In this document: one piece after another, positions 52,030 through 61,220 of the stretch
How positions within the stretch are numbered: the stretch's first letter is position 1
Layout of the letters: each line of letters starts with the position of its first letter
NCBI GenBank assembly: GCA_947177445.1
Contig: CAMWUL010000012.1
Location: 1-63,880, forward strand
DNA from: an uncultured Lachnospiraceae bacterium
GTDB taxonomy: Bacteria > Bacillota > Clostridia > Lachnospirales > Lachnospiraceae
DNA: 63,880 bases
Direction of reading: 5' to 3'
Translations under genes and position numbers: made by a program
Notes under the pieces: generated by a model
Told to the model about the DNA's origin: nothing
The model's database searches: none
What the model saw: the letters and a program-made list of their open reading frames with translations, nothing else

Positions 52030-53058
52030 CTATCGAAACAGCGTTTCCGGATCCACAGGCGTTCCGTTCTGTGTCAGCTTCAGATACAGATTAGCGCCCT
52101 CCAGAGTATAATACTTGGTAGGCGCCGCTACCACGCCCACTACTTCGCCGGGCTCCACATAGCTTCCCACCTGCACATTGATCTCCCCAAGCTGTCCATA
52201 GGTCAGCTCATAACCGTCGCCCAGCTCCATAGTCACCGCGCGTCCGATTTTTGCGTCCTGAAATACTCTGATAACCTTTCCCTCTGCACAGGCCGTCACA
52301 ACGGTTCCCTCCGCGGCCCCGATCATCACGGCAGGATTACGGGTATACTGGTCAAGCGTAGTAAAATGAATGCTTGCGTCCATGCTGAATGGAATCACGG
52401 TTTGTCCCTCCAGGGGCCGCAGCATTCCACGTTCCGCTGCAAAGTGAAGCTCCCTCACAATCACATTCTGGCCGGCGGCGGCTTCATTCTGCGCTTCTCC
52501 GGACGCCTGCTCTCCAGGCTCTTCGGTATCCTGCTTTTCCAAATCCTGCCCGGCTGCATCCTGTTCACCGGAATCCTCCTTTTCCGGATTCTTCTTATCT
52601 GAAACCGTCTTATCCGAAGCAGTCTTCTCTCCATCCTCTCCGGAGGTCTTTGAGCCCGTGGTGCTTCCCGTCACATCGGAATCCTTTGTCTCCTTGGAAG
52701 GATCCGTATTTTCCGGATCATCCGTGAGCCCCGGAATCTGAATCAGGTTGGATCCGGCCTCCTCCATGGGCAGATAGTCCAGATCATTTTCCATATTATC
52801 CGCTCCCGGCAGAACAGTGTCCTGGCCGGAATTTAACCCGGACCCCTCCGCCGCTTCGTTTTTGGCGATCTCATCATACTTATCCTGCACCTGGTTTTCC
52901 AAAGCGGTAAAGTCTATGGTATACCCGTCATCCTGGGACTCCTGTTCCCGGGACTGCATATACATGCCCGTCATGGTCAGTGCCGTAAGCACAAAGACCG
53001 ACGATGCAATCATCACAATACGTTCCTTCTTGGCATTGTCTCTTCTATTTCTCTTCAT
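52030..53058 (-). CDS. SpoIIQ-like LytM (M23) family protein with degenerate active site
   Basis: 342 residues. An N-terminal basic stretch and one membrane helix (VMIASSVFVLTALTMTGMYM, about 15-34) are followed by a long acidic/Thr/Lys linker (to about 205) and a C-terminal LytM domain (VMIGAAEGTVVTACAEGKVI, MELGDGYELTYGQLGEINVQ, VGSYVEPGEVVGVV). The zinc ligands of active M23 enzymes are missing: no HxxxD, and the usual YxHL is YGQL. SpoIIQ proteins of the forespore often have this layout. A sigma-F-like promoter lies upstream. The SpoIIQ role is inferred. Confidence 0.75.
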   Translation of the reverse strand: MKRNRRDNAKKERIVMIASSVFVLTALTMTGMYMQSREQESQDDGYTIDFTALENQVQDKYDEIAKNEAAEGSGLNSGQDTVLPGADNMENDLDYLPMEEAGSNLIQIPGLTDDPENTDPSKETKDSDVTGSTTGSKTSGEDGEKTASDKTVSDKKNPEKEDSGEQDAAGQDLEKQDTEEPGEQASGEAQNEAAAGQNVIVRELHFAAERGMLRPLEGQTVIPFSMDASIHFTTLDQYTRNPAVMIGAAEGTVVTACAEGKVIRVFQDAKIGRAVTMELGDGYELTYGQLGEINVQVGSYVEPGEVVGVVAAPTKYYTLEGANLYLKLTQNGTPVDPETLFR

Positions 53059-53348
53059 GACTGTTCCCTTCCTTTTCGCGCTTTCAAGCTTAGTGAAAAA
53101 ATCTTCACTACCATTCTGCCCGAATCGAAAGGAAATATACGCCTGTTCAGATCACACTTTTTTTGCGTCTCTGGAGGTCACCGACGCTTTCACGGGAAAC
53201 CCGGAATTGCCGCCTGCGCGGAAAAAAGCGGCGCCTGCGTTAAAAAACGCAAAAACGGGTATGATATGACAGTTATCAAAAAAACAAACAAGGGCTACCT
53301 CCATTTAACATAGTATCTCCCGAAAAATATAATTATTCAGCCCTCGGC
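53059..53348. other. Intergenic region with candidate promoter only
   Basis: No coding sequence is convincing. The stretch holds the ribosome binding site and candidate promoter of the SpoIIQ-like gene and a GC-rich interval with AAAAAACG/CG-rich short inverted repeats around 53220-53260. Confidence 0.4.
53113..53140 (-). promoter_or_regulatory. Candidate sigma-F-type promoter of the SpoIIQ-like gene
   Basis: On the minus strand GTATA (53136-53140), a 14-bp spacer and GGGCAGAAT (53113-53121) fit the forespore pattern GYWTA ... GGnnAnAnT, except that the spacer is one base short of the usual 15. It lies about 55 bp before the start codon. Confidence 0.4.
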
Positions 53349-53398
53349 AAAAGCCGCCCCGGCACGGCTGTTTTGCCTGTGCCAAAGCGGCTTTTTTT
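53349..53398. terminator. Terminator after the EF-hand protein gene
   Basis: AAAAGCCGC pairs with GCGGCTTTT, with an inner GGCAC/GTGCC stem. Both flanks are A- or T-rich, so it can act in either direction. Confidence 0.8.
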
Positions 53399-53470
53399 GT
53401 CATTCCTGTGAATAATAAATCCGTCCTGCGGCCTGTGATGACTTTCCGTGGCTTCCTGCGGCAGATACCC

Positions 53471-54727
53471 TCAGGCTCCCTTGTCATACTTGGCCACATC
53501 CACATGCTGTACGGTTCCCACATTACCGTTCTCATAGAGAAACACTCCGGTGTTGCGGATGGCTCCCTTGGTCTGTCCCTCCTGACCCTTCAGAGCAAAG
53601 TCCGTTGCCACATTCTGCAGGCAGATAGCGCCCACACCCTTATCCGCCAGCCGGTACAGCACATCGTTTCCGTTTTCATCCTTACACCATATTTTCAGCT
53701 TATCCCAGATGGCATCGTTCTCATCAATCCATCCGTTGCCGTCCTCGTCGTATTTTGCCAGATCCGCAAAACCGTTTCCGCTGGATGTGCCGAACAGCTC
53801 ATTGCCGTCGTTGATAATACCATCCCCGTTTTTATCCAGCGCCAGATAACCGCTGCCGGCTCCCAGCTGGGATACCTCGTCCAGCTCTCCATCTCCGTCG
53901 ATGTCGAAATAAAAGGTCTGGTCGGACAGCTCCGCCACATCCGTGTCAAGATTAATTACAAGAGGATCGCACAGATCCACGGACACCTGCTGAAGCTCCT
54001 CCTGATAATACTGCTGAAATCTGCGGCTCATTCCCACATTCACGTTAAAGCTGATCTCCCTGCCGTCAGCGGTGCGCACCGTTCCTTTGGTGGTAAAAGC
54101 CGTATCCTCCGCCTCGATCTGAATACCGGCCTGGCCCGCGCCAAGAAGCTGCAGACCCATAAACGACGACGCCGGATTCTGTCCACCGTTCGTTCCCTGT
54201 GTTCCGGCTGTATTCTGAGCTCCGTTTCCCTGGACGTTGTTCCCGCCCTGGGCGCTGCCCGTACCCAGCATGCTATTTTGAAAAAAGCCGGTTTCCTGAG
54301 TCATCCAGGCCGAAGAAGAAGTGTACGACGACGTATTGGACCAACCGTTCATCTGCGCCCAGGAACCCAGCCGATTTCTTCTGGCGCCGAACAGCATATC
54401 AAATATGTACCGGAAGGTCATCTGTCTCATTTCCGCAAAGGTCTGGCTTGCGGAGCTGCGAATCGTTACTCTGGAACTGGAAGCCTGAAAACGAACCTGC
54501 CAGTCCTGGGTTGTCACCGTGGTTTTCTGGGAGGTCTGGTTCTTTCCTTCTGTATCTCCTGTGCCGCCGGTATTGCCGGCGTTGCCGCCCACCGCGGTAT
54601 TCAGGGCATTACTGCCCCTGTTCAGGCCCTGTTGATAGTCCATTATCGTAAAGCGCCTGAAGGTTGTGTTTGAAGCTCTGTAGCTTCTGGCGGATTCCAT
54701 TCCTACTGTGCTGGAATCAATCTTCAA
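53471..54727 (-). CDS. EF-hand-like calcium-binding protein of unknown function
   Basis: 418 residues from TTG 54727 (GGAG upstream). There is no signal peptide. The N-terminal 230 residues are rich in Gly, Asn, Ser and Thr, with one conserved-looking block (RQMTFRYIFDMLFGARRNR). The C-terminal third carries three Asp-rich loops of the calcium-binding type: DIDGDGELDEV, DKNGDGIINDGNELFG and DEDGNGWIDENDAIWDKL. Similar C-terminal domains occur in many Firmicutes and Proteobacteria proteins annotated only as calcium-binding or VCBS-type. No role can be assigned. Confidence 0.72.
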   Translation of the reverse strand: MKIDSSTVGMESARSYRASNTTFRRFTIMDYQQGLNRGSNALNTAVGGNAGNTGGTGDTEGKNQTSQKTTVTTQDWQVRFQASSSRVTIRSSASQTFAEMRQMTFRYIFDMLFGARRNRLGSWAQMNGWSNTSSYTSSSAWMTQETGFFQNSMLGTGSAQGGNNVQGNGAQNTAGTQGTNGGQNPASSFMGLQLLGAGQAGIQIEAEDTAFTTKGTVRTADGREISFNVNVGMSRRFQQYYQEELQQVSVDLCDPLVINLDTDVAELSDQTFYFDIDGDGELDEVSQLGAGSGYLALDKNGDGIINDGNELFGTSSGNGFADLAKYDEDGNGWIDENDAIWDKLKIWCKDENGNDVLYRLADKGVGAICLQNVATDFALKGQEGQTKGAIRNTGVFLYENGNVGTVQHVDVAKYDKGA

Positions 54728-54865
54728 TCCTTTTTTCTCCTATATGTCCACCCATTCCGCGCACCGCCAAACGAGCCCACCCTCCCTGGTGCCGCCGTCC
54801 GCTCTGCGCCGAACTTTTTTATGGCTTCCATCCCTGTAGCCTGAGTGGGCATAAAATGCCCTCAT
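54728..54865. other. Intergenic region, no gene seen
   Basis: Apart from the ribosome binding site of the EF-hand protein gene and a small GGGCATAAAATGCCC hairpin at 54847-54861, nothing can be supported here. Confidence 0.4.
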
Positions 54866-54918
54866 AAAAAAAGATGGTACCCATGTGAGAAAATCCTTTT
54901 CTCCCATAATCTACCATC
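54866..54918 (-). terminator. Terminator of the SseB-like gene
   Basis: GATGGTA pairs with TACCATC, with an inner GAGAAAA/TTTTCTC stem, followed by TTTTTTT on the minus strand. It stands about 130 bp after the stop codon; the interval 54919-55047 shows no other feature. Confidence 0.8.
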
Positions 54919-55047
54919 CGTGGTGTCCATCTCATATACTTGGCGGCGGCTGGCCCTGCCGCCCTCCTGTAATATGTATATCGACATAAACACCGGTTTC
55001 TTTACCCCTGTCTGGGCCTTTGCAGGAAAATCCTGTCAGCCTCCTGC

Positions 55048-55581
55048 TCACGAAGGCCTGCCCGGGCCGCCTGGGCCGGAAGGCCCCGCCGGGCGTCCCT
55101 GCATTTGGGTTCCATGCCCTGCCTGAGCCGCCCGGGCCGCCATGATTCCCGCCACCATCTCTCTGGGCACTACAATATTGGCTCCGAAGGGATTAATCAC
55201 AAACCCTGCCGCCGGACCGGCTCCCCCGGGAGCCCGGCCCAGCAGCATGGCGGCATACTCTTCAAACTTCAGTGCGAAATAAGGCATTTTCTGATTCTTT
55301 TCCTGCCATGCCTCGTACTCCCGCCGATCCGTAAACGCCATAAAAAACCTTTTTCCGTCCGGCGCGGACAGCATGGGAAACTGCACCTTACTGCCGGGAG
55401 CCGGCTTGTAATTTCCCTGATCATCCTCCTCCGGCGCCGGATCCACAATGGCCGGGGACAGAAGTACTGCCTTTGTCAATTCTGTCACGAACATATTGCG
55501 ATGCTCCGGCGTATCCTCGGCCTTGACCAGCTCAATGGAGCCGGCGAGCATAGGGTTTGACACTGATTTATTAAATTCCAT
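55048..55581 (-). CDS. SseB family protein
   Basis: 177 residues, beginning MEFNKSVSNPMLAGSIELVK. The central VQFPMLSAPDGKRFFMAFTDRREYEAWQ and MVAGIMAARAAQ match the SseB N-terminal domain found in small cytoplasmic proteins of Firmicutes and Actinobacteria. The C-terminal 25 residues are Pro/Gly/Gln-rich. GGAGG lies upstream of ATG 55581. The molecular function of this family is not known outside enterobacterial SseB. Confidence 0.78.
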   Translation of the reverse strand: MEFNKSVSNPMLAGSIELVKAEDTPEHRNMFVTELTKAVLLSPAIVDPAPEEDDQGNYKPAPGSKVQFPMLSAPDGKRFFMAFTDRREYEAWQEKNQKMPYFALKFEEYAAMLLGRAPGGAGPAAGFVINPFGANIVVPREMVAGIMAARAAQAGHGTQMQGRPAGPSGPGGPGRPS

Positions 55582-55654
55582 ATGGCCTCCTTCGGAGCCG
55601 TTCCGGCTCTGGCTTTTGCAAATATCTTACCACACCCGGAGGCCCTTTGGCTAT

Positions 55655-58477
55655 TTATTTTTTACCGTTCTTCTTTTTTCTCTGCAGCATAACAATCACA
55701 ATACCCGCTATTACCAGAACTGTCACAACGCACACAGCCACGATCACCCCAGTGTTGGAGCCGCTGTCCGCACTGCTGCCGGAAACATTCTCATCGGATA
55801 CGCTTCCGTTGTCTGAGGAGGTCTGGGTGCTTTCCTCAGCCGAACCTTCCTCTTCCCTGGTCATGGTGCCGGTTCCCTTCACCAGCACCAGCGCCGAGAT
55901 GGGGTCCACGGATGCTTTTCCGTTGGTAATGGTGGAAAGCACCTCCGTCCCGGCCTTTTCGCCGTTCACATATACGTCCCACACACCATCGGGCAGTGTG
56001 ATCTCTTCCGTCTGGTCATTTGGATTAAAGATCAGGAACAGGCCCTCCGAGGTCTCACCGTTCACGCCGCCGTTGATCTGGAATGCCACAACGTTTGCCG
56101 GCAGTCCTTCCACAGGCGTCACATTCTGCTCCACATCCTGGGCATTGGTCAGCCGCAGAGCCGCATGAGCCTTCCGGAAGGCAATCAGCCCCTTGTAATA
56201 TTCAAATACATTTTTATATTCTTCCTCATCCAGAGTATCCCATTTCAGGCTGTTTACAGAGTCGGGAGACGCATAGCTGTTTTCGTCAAAGGTGCCTCCG
56301 GCCTTCAGCTTGGTGCGCAGCATTTCCTCACCGGCCTGCATAAAGGGAATTCCCTGAGAGGTCATGTAAATAACCGCCGCAAGATTGTTCATCCGGATCT
56401 TATCCACTCTGGCAGAGCTCAAAGCCGATCTGGTGATCCGGTCCATCATGGTCAGATTGTCGTGACAGGACGCATAGTTGACAGTCTGGGCCGGGGTGGT
56501 GCACCAGTCAGTCAATCCCATAAAGCACTGCCGGATGGTTTCCTCCAGGCCCTCCGCCCCGGAGATATAACCTACAGAGGTATCAAACACGCTTCCCTTC
56601 AGAGCATCCCGGATGGTGTCACTGAAATAGGCAAAGCCCGGGGTCTGGGTGGAATTGATCTGGGTGGCCATGGTGATTCCCTCCTTGGTCACTGCTGTGT
56701 CCATGGTCCAGCCTTCTCCGTAAAAAATCACGTTAGGATGGTCCTTGTGAATCTCCTCCACGATCTCATTTACCGTCTGGGTGTCCAAAAGCCCTACCAG
56801 GTCAAAGCGGAAGCCGTCAATATGATATTCGTCCGCCCAGTATTTTACGGAATCCACAATATATTTTCTCACCATGCTCCGCTCTGACGCGGTGTCGTTT
56901 CCGCAGCCGGATCCGTTGGAATAAGCGCCGTTTTCATCGATGCGGGAAAAATATCCCGGCACAATTACGTTAAAGCAGAAATCCCCGGCGCTCTGCACAT
57001 GGTTATATACTACATCCATGATAACGCTGATATCGTTATCGTGGAGAGCCTTGACCATCTGCTTCATCTCCTTTACCCGCACCTCACCCTTGTAGGGATC
57101 TGTGGAATAAGAGCCCTCGGGCACGTTATAGTTCACCGGATCATAGCCCCAGTTAAACTGCGCCTTATCAAGTTTGGATTCATCTACCGAGCCATAATCG
57201 TAGATGGGAAGCAGGTGAAGATGGGTCACGCCCAGCTCCTTGATATGGTCCAGTCCCGTGGCCATTCCCCCTGCCGTTTTGGTTCCCGTCTCTGTCAATC
57301 CCAGAAACTTACCTACATTTGTAATATTGGAGCTGGCATCCGAAGACAGATCCCGCACATGCAGCTCGTAGATAACAGCGTCATTATAGGTGCCTCCTGC
57401 ATGGGGATCCGCATCCGTATCCCATCCTTCCGGATTTGTGGATGCCAGATCAATGACCATGGCTCTCTTTCCGTTTACTCCCGTTGTCCTGGCATAGGGA
57501 TCGCAGGCTTCCCTTTCTTCTCCGTTGATCACCACCGTATACGTATAGTAGGTACCGTTGAGATCGCCTTCCTTTTCCGCAGTCCAGGTGCCGTTTACAT
57601 CCGCCGTCATGGCCAGCCGCTCCAGCAGATCCTCTTCTCCTTCCGTTCCGCCGGCATAAAGGTTCACATACACGGTATCGGCAGTGGGCGCCCACACCCG
57701 AAACCTTGTCTGTTCGGCAGACCACACCGCACCCAGGTCGTCCCCGGTATAAGTATATTCCATCTCAAAATCCTCCGTGGAATAAATATTGGGCATGACC
57801 ACCTTATATTCATTTCCGTCAAAGGTAATGCTGTATTCCCTGGTAAGCTCCAGCGGAGCCTCCAGGGTCAGAATATACTGCCACTGCTCCCCTTCAGCCG
57901 CTTCCTTGACTGCGATCTCACCGCCGCTTCCCTGGATCCGGAAGGCCTTGGTCAGATCTCCCTCCACCGCGCCGGTCATGCTTACGGTGACGGTATTGGT
58001 CTCCTGATCGTATCTGGCCTTGGAAAGCTTGACACCGGTGACGGCATCCTCGCCGTATTCCTTGGTATAGCCTTCCACGCCGGATTCCACATAAATATGT
58101 ACCGTTCCGGAAACCATCTCAGAAATGTCGATAAACTGATCCTTATCCACATCTTTTGCCCAGTCGGCTGTCCGGACAATAAATCCGATAGAGGTCACTC
58201 CCGGTGTCACCACTTTGGTGGCCACCATTTCTCCATCCTCCTCGGCAAAGGCAAATCCGCCTCCATCGCCTCCGCCGATTTCCCACAGCCAGACGTCCCA
58301 GCCCTCATAATTGCCGTCCTCCCTGTGGTAATGCAGCTTCAGCACCAGATCCTCCGCCGCCTTTACCACCGGCATGCTTGAAATACAGTCGGCCATTGCC
58401 AGAAAAAGCAGCACAGATGCCATGAATACCGCCCAGGCACGCCTGAAGCCAAGATTCCTTGTCGCTTTTCCTTCCAT
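55655..58477 (-). CDS. pulA: Type I pullulanase, exported and membrane-anchored
   Basis: 940 residues from ATG 58477. Signal peptide, then an N-terminal carbohydrate-binding domain (LKLHYHREDGNYEGWDVWLWE, a CBM41-like start), an early-set domain (RFRVWAPTADTVYVNLYAGG), and the GH13 barrel with the type I signature FNWGYDP. Catalysis uses Asp of DGFRFDLVGLLD and Glu of FYGEGW, with CHDNLTM as region VII. The C-terminus is a Ser/Glu-rich stalk, one membrane helix and QRKKKNGKK, without LPXTG. It cleaves alpha-1,6 bonds of pullulan, starch or glycogen at the cell surface. Confidence 0.93.
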   Translation of the reverse strand: MEGKATRNLGFRRAWAVFMASVLLFLAMADCISSMPVVKAAEDLVLKLHYHREDGNYEGWDVWLWEIGGGDGGGFAFAEEDGEMVATKVVTPGVTSIGFIVRTADWAKDVDKDQFIDISEMVSGTVHIYVESGVEGYTKEYGEDAVTGVKLSKARYDQETNTVTVSMTGAVEGDLTKAFRIQGSGGEIAVKEAAEGEQWQYILTLEAPLELTREYSITFDGNEYKVVMPNIYSTEDFEMEYTYTGDDLGAVWSAEQTRFRVWAPTADTVYVNLYAGGTEGEEDLLERLAMTADVNGTWTAEKEGDLNGTYYTYTVVINGEEREACDPYARTTGVNGKRAMVIDLASTNPEGWDTDADPHAGGTYNDAVIYELHVRDLSSDASSNITNVGKFLGLTETGTKTAGGMATGLDHIKELGVTHLHLLPIYDYGSVDESKLDKAQFNWGYDPVNYNVPEGSYSTDPYKGEVRVKEMKQMVKALHDNDISVIMDVVYNHVQSAGDFCFNVIVPGYFSRIDENGAYSNGSGCGNDTASERSMVRKYIVDSVKYWADEYHIDGFRFDLVGLLDTQTVNEIVEEIHKDHPNVIFYGEGWTMDTAVTKEGITMATQINSTQTPGFAYFSDTIRDALKGSVFDTSVGYISGAEGLEETIRQCFMGLTDWCTTPAQTVNYASCHDNLTMMDRITRSALSSARVDKIRMNNLAAVIYMTSQGIPFMQAGEEMLRTKLKAGGTFDENSYASPDSVNSLKWDTLDEEEYKNVFEYYKGLIAFRKAHAALRLTNAQDVEQNVTPVEGLPANVVAFQINGGVNGETSEGLFLIFNPNDQTEEITLPDGVWDVYVNGEKAGTEVLSTITNGKASVDPISALVLVKGTGTMTREEEGSAEESTQTSSDNGSVSDENVSGSSADSGSNTGVIVAVCVVTVLVIAGIVIVMLQRKKKNGKK

Positions 58478-58548
58478 GATACAAATTACCCTCCTTCTGA
58501 AAATTTTGAGGGCGCATTCCCGCCCTCTGTATATCCCTTGCAAGAATG

Positions 58549-58577
58549 ATTGTACCATAGGAACGCGTATTTGTGAA
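58549..58577 (-). promoter_or_regulatory. Promoter of the pullulanase gene
   Basis: On the minus strand TTCACA (58572-58577) and TACAAT (58549-58554) are 17 bp apart, about 65 bp upstream of the start codon. Confidence 0.65.
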
Positions 58578-58583
58578 GGCCTT

Positions 58584-58679
58584 TTTCGAAACAACTCGAA
58601 ATTGTTCACATTGCATTTTGTCCTTTTATTCTGCGAAAATTATGTATTTTATTGTTTTTTGTCTAAATTGTTTCGAAAC
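58584..58679 (-). promoter_or_regulatory. Two GTTTCGAAAC-type palindromes upstream of pullulanase
   Basis: A perfect palindrome GTTTCGAAAC lies at 58670-58679 and a close variant TTTCGAAAC at 58584-58592, directly upstream of the -35. Both could be operators of a sugar regulator. Confidence 0.45.
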
Positions 58680-58692
58680 TTACCGAAATTGA

Positions 58693-58730
58693 AGGGCATC
58701 CAGGACTTTGACTCATTTCCCGCAGAAATC
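58693..58730 (+). repeat. REP-like repeat, degenerate copy D
   Basis: GGGCATCCAGGACTTTGACT and the following CATTTCCCGCAGAAAT match the last third of copy A, with several changes. Confidence 0.5.
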
Positions 58731-58746
58731 AAATTCCTGCAGATAT

Positions 58747-58780
58747 AAAAACGCATCCGAAACCGGTACGGTCCGAATGC
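58747..58780 (-). terminator. Terminator of the aconitase-like gene
   Basis: GCATTCGGACCG pairs with GGTTTCGGATGC, followed by GTTTTTA on the minus strand. It lies about 45 bp after the stop codon. Confidence 0.78.
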
Positions 58781-58826
58781 GCTCCATAAAGACTTTTTAT
58801 GCTTCAAAATTCACTCCGCCGATCAG

Positions 58827-61118
58827 TCACCCTACCCGGTTATAGTTGATCAGGCAGCCCTTCAATATGATCTGCCTCTCTTCCTCCGTCAGCTCTCCCA
58901 GACGAAGCTCAAAGGACTTCAATCCGCCCTCTTCCACCACATAGGCGCTTATTGTCTGCGCCGCCTCTTCCACCGCCTTGCGAATTCCCGGGATAAACAG
59001 GTAATCCAGATTCCGGAACGGAAGCTCTCCCTCCCTGATCAGGAAGGGCAGCATGCCCCAGTTGATCAAATTGGAGCGGTAACGCTTGGTGGCGTATTCG
59101 TTGGCGATATTGGCCCAGCCCCCCAGCACCTTCTGACAGGAGGCCGCCTGCTCTCTGGCAGAGCCGTCGCCGGGCTTCACCGCAAAGATCGTGGAGCCAA
59201 AGCCGGTATTGGTGTGATTCACCCAGGCAAACTGTCCCTTGATCACCCCCATGATATCTTTCAGCGCAGGAAGCACCTGGCAGGGATGTTCGCCGTTCAT
59301 ACGGGCCTCCTCCGCCTGACGGATCTCCTTGGCCCGGCCCACATACTCCGGATCCTTACGGCTTAAGGTAAACTCTGCCAATCCAAGGGGATTGGAGCGG
59401 TAAGACGAGGTCTCCCCGGAGGGAATCAGCTCGTCTGTGGTGGTGACGGGATCGTGGATCTCGCTGACCACCCGGAGCACCAGGTTTTCCGGCAGCGCTC
59501 CCATGGCCGGCCAGTCCTTGATATTGGGACCCAGCTGAATCTCCGTTTCAGGATCCGCTATGCCGTGAGAATCAAACACCCGGTTTGCATATATTTTGCT
59601 GTCAAAATGGTACTTGTATTTTCCTATTTCACCGTCAAAATCTGTGGCAGGGGTCAGCACGCCGCCGTTTGCCGCGGTGGCTGCAATGGAGCGGGCATCC
59701 ATCAGGGCCACGGAGGCGATCTGCCCGTTCTGCAGCTTGCTTCCCTCCCTGTTGGGGAAGTTTCTGGTGGAATGACGGATGCTGAAGGCATTGTTGGCCG
59801 GCGTATCCCCGGCTCCGAAGCAGGGACCGCAGAAGGCCGTCTTCATCACAGCGCCGGTCTCCAGGATGGCTGCTGCACAGCCGTTGCGGATCAGCTCCAT
59901 ATACACGGGCATGGACGCCGGATATACGCTCAGAGTAAACCCGCCCGCACCGATACTTTTTCCCTTCAGGATATCTGCCGCCGCGCAGATATTCTCGAAT
60001 CCGCCTCCTGCACAGCCGGCAATGATCCCCTGATCCACCATAAATTTCCCGTTTTTCACCTTATCCTTCAGATTGAGCGAGGCTGCGCCGTCCAGACTCA
60101 CCTGGGCACGCTTTTGTGTCTCCTCCAGAATGTCCATGAGGTTTTCGTTCAGCTCCTGGATGGTTACGGTATTGCTGGGATGGAAGGGCATGGCAATCAT
60201 AGGGCGTATCCGGGAAAGATCCACCGTGATCATCCCGTCATAATAGGCCGCCTGCCCGGGCTTCAGCTCCTCATAGGCTTCGGCCCGCCCATGAATATCA
60301 TAAAATTCACGGATCACCTCGTCTGTCTGCCACACGGAGGAAAGGCAGGTGGTCTCGGTGGTCATCACATCGATGCCGATCCGGAAATCTGCGCTTAAGG
60401 AAGCCACGCCGGGACCCACAAATTCCATCACCTTATTTTTCACATATCCGTTCTGGAATACCGCACCGATAACAGCCAGCGCCACATCCTGAGGACCCAC
60501 GCCCTTCACGGGAGCTCCCGTGAGGTATACGCCCACCACCTCCGGTCTGTTGATGTCATAGGTCTGCTCCAAAAGCTGCTTGACCAGCTCCGGGCCTCCC
60601 TCTCCAACAGCCATGGTGCCCAGCGCGCCGTAGCGGGTATGGGAGTCGCTGCCCAGAATCATGGCGCCGCCCTCCGCCAGCATCTCCCTGGCGTACTGGT
60701 GGATCACTGCCTGATGAGGGGGCACATAGACCCCGCCGTACTTTTTGGCGCAGGTCAGTCCGAACATGTGATCATCCTCGTTGATGGTGCCGCCTACCGC
60801 ACACAGGGAATTGTGGCAGTTGGTCAGCACATAGGGCATGGGAAATTTCTGCAGTCCCGACGCCCTGGCCGTCTGTATGATCCCCACAAAGGTAATATCA
60901 TGGCTGGTAAGCTTGTCAAACCGGAGCTTCAGCTTGTCCATGCTTCCGGAGGTATTGTGCCGCTCCAGAATTCCATAGCTGATCGTCTTTTCCTTTGCTT
61001 CTTCCTTTGTGATATTCTTTCCTGTTCTGTCAAAAACAGCCCGGCACGCATCCGGGCCGTCGGGAATGATCTCCCCGCCGTTTACCAGGTATGCGCCTCC
61101 CTGCAACAAATCCACCAT
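58827..61118 (-). CDS. Aconitase-like hydratase (YbhJ type)
   Basis: 763 residues from ATG 61118 (GGAGAAGAG upstream); E. coli YbhJ has about 753. The aconitase fold is seen throughout: [46 protein letters not shown]-like absent, [10 protein letters not shown], and [20 protein letters not shown] with the Cys pair expected to bind the [4Fe-4S] cluster. The C-terminal swivel domain carries [15 protein letters not shown]. The substrate of this branch is not established. Confidence 0.85.
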   Translation of the reverse strand: MVDLLQGGAYLVNGGEIIPDGPDACRAVFDRTGKNITKEEAKEKTISYGILERHNTSGSMDKLKLRFDKLTSHDITFVGIIQTARASGLQKFPMPYVLTNCHNSLCAVGGTINEDDHMFGLTCAKKYGGVYVPPHQAVIHQYAREMLAEGGAMILGSDSHTRYGALGTMAVGEGGPELVKQLLEQTYDINRPEVVGVYLTGAPVKGVGPQDVALAVIGAVFQNGYVKNKVMEFVGPGVASLSADFRIGIDVMTTETTCLSSVWQTDEVIREFYDIHGRAEAYEELKPGQAAYYDGMITVDLSRIRPMIAMPFHPSNTVTIQELNENLMDILEETQKRAQVSLDGAASLNLKDKVKNGKFMVDQGIIAGCAGGGFENICAAADILKGKSIGAGGFTLSVYPASMPVYMELIRNGCAAAILETGAVMKTAFCGPCFGAGDTPANNAFSIRHSTRNFPNREGSKLQNGQIASVALMDARSIAATAANGGVLTPATDFDGEIGKYKYHFDSKIYANRVFDSHGIADPETEIQLGPNIKDWPAMGALPENLVLRVVSEIHDPVTTTDELIPSGETSSYRSNPLGLAEFTLSRKDPEYVGRAKEIRQAEEARMNGEHPCQVLPALKDIMGVIKGQFAWVNHTNTGFGSTIFAVKPGDGSAREQAASCQKVLGGWANIANEYATKRYRSNLINWGMLPFLIREGELPFRNLDYLFIPGIRKAVEEAAQTISAYVVEEGGLKSFELRLGELTEEERQIILKGCLINYNRVG

Positions 61119-61220
61119 ATTCTCTTCTCCGTTCTTTATTGAATTTCGTACAAAATCCGAAGTACCCCGGGCCGGCGCTGTCCGGTCCGGGGCACATCCT
61201 GCTTCCATCTTTTTCAGCTT

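Noticed and set aside
54728..55047. Riboswitch upstream of the EF-hand protein gene
   Set aside because: The strong hairpin there ends in a T-run on the minus strand and is explained as the terminator of the SseB-like gene; no known aptamer core is visible.
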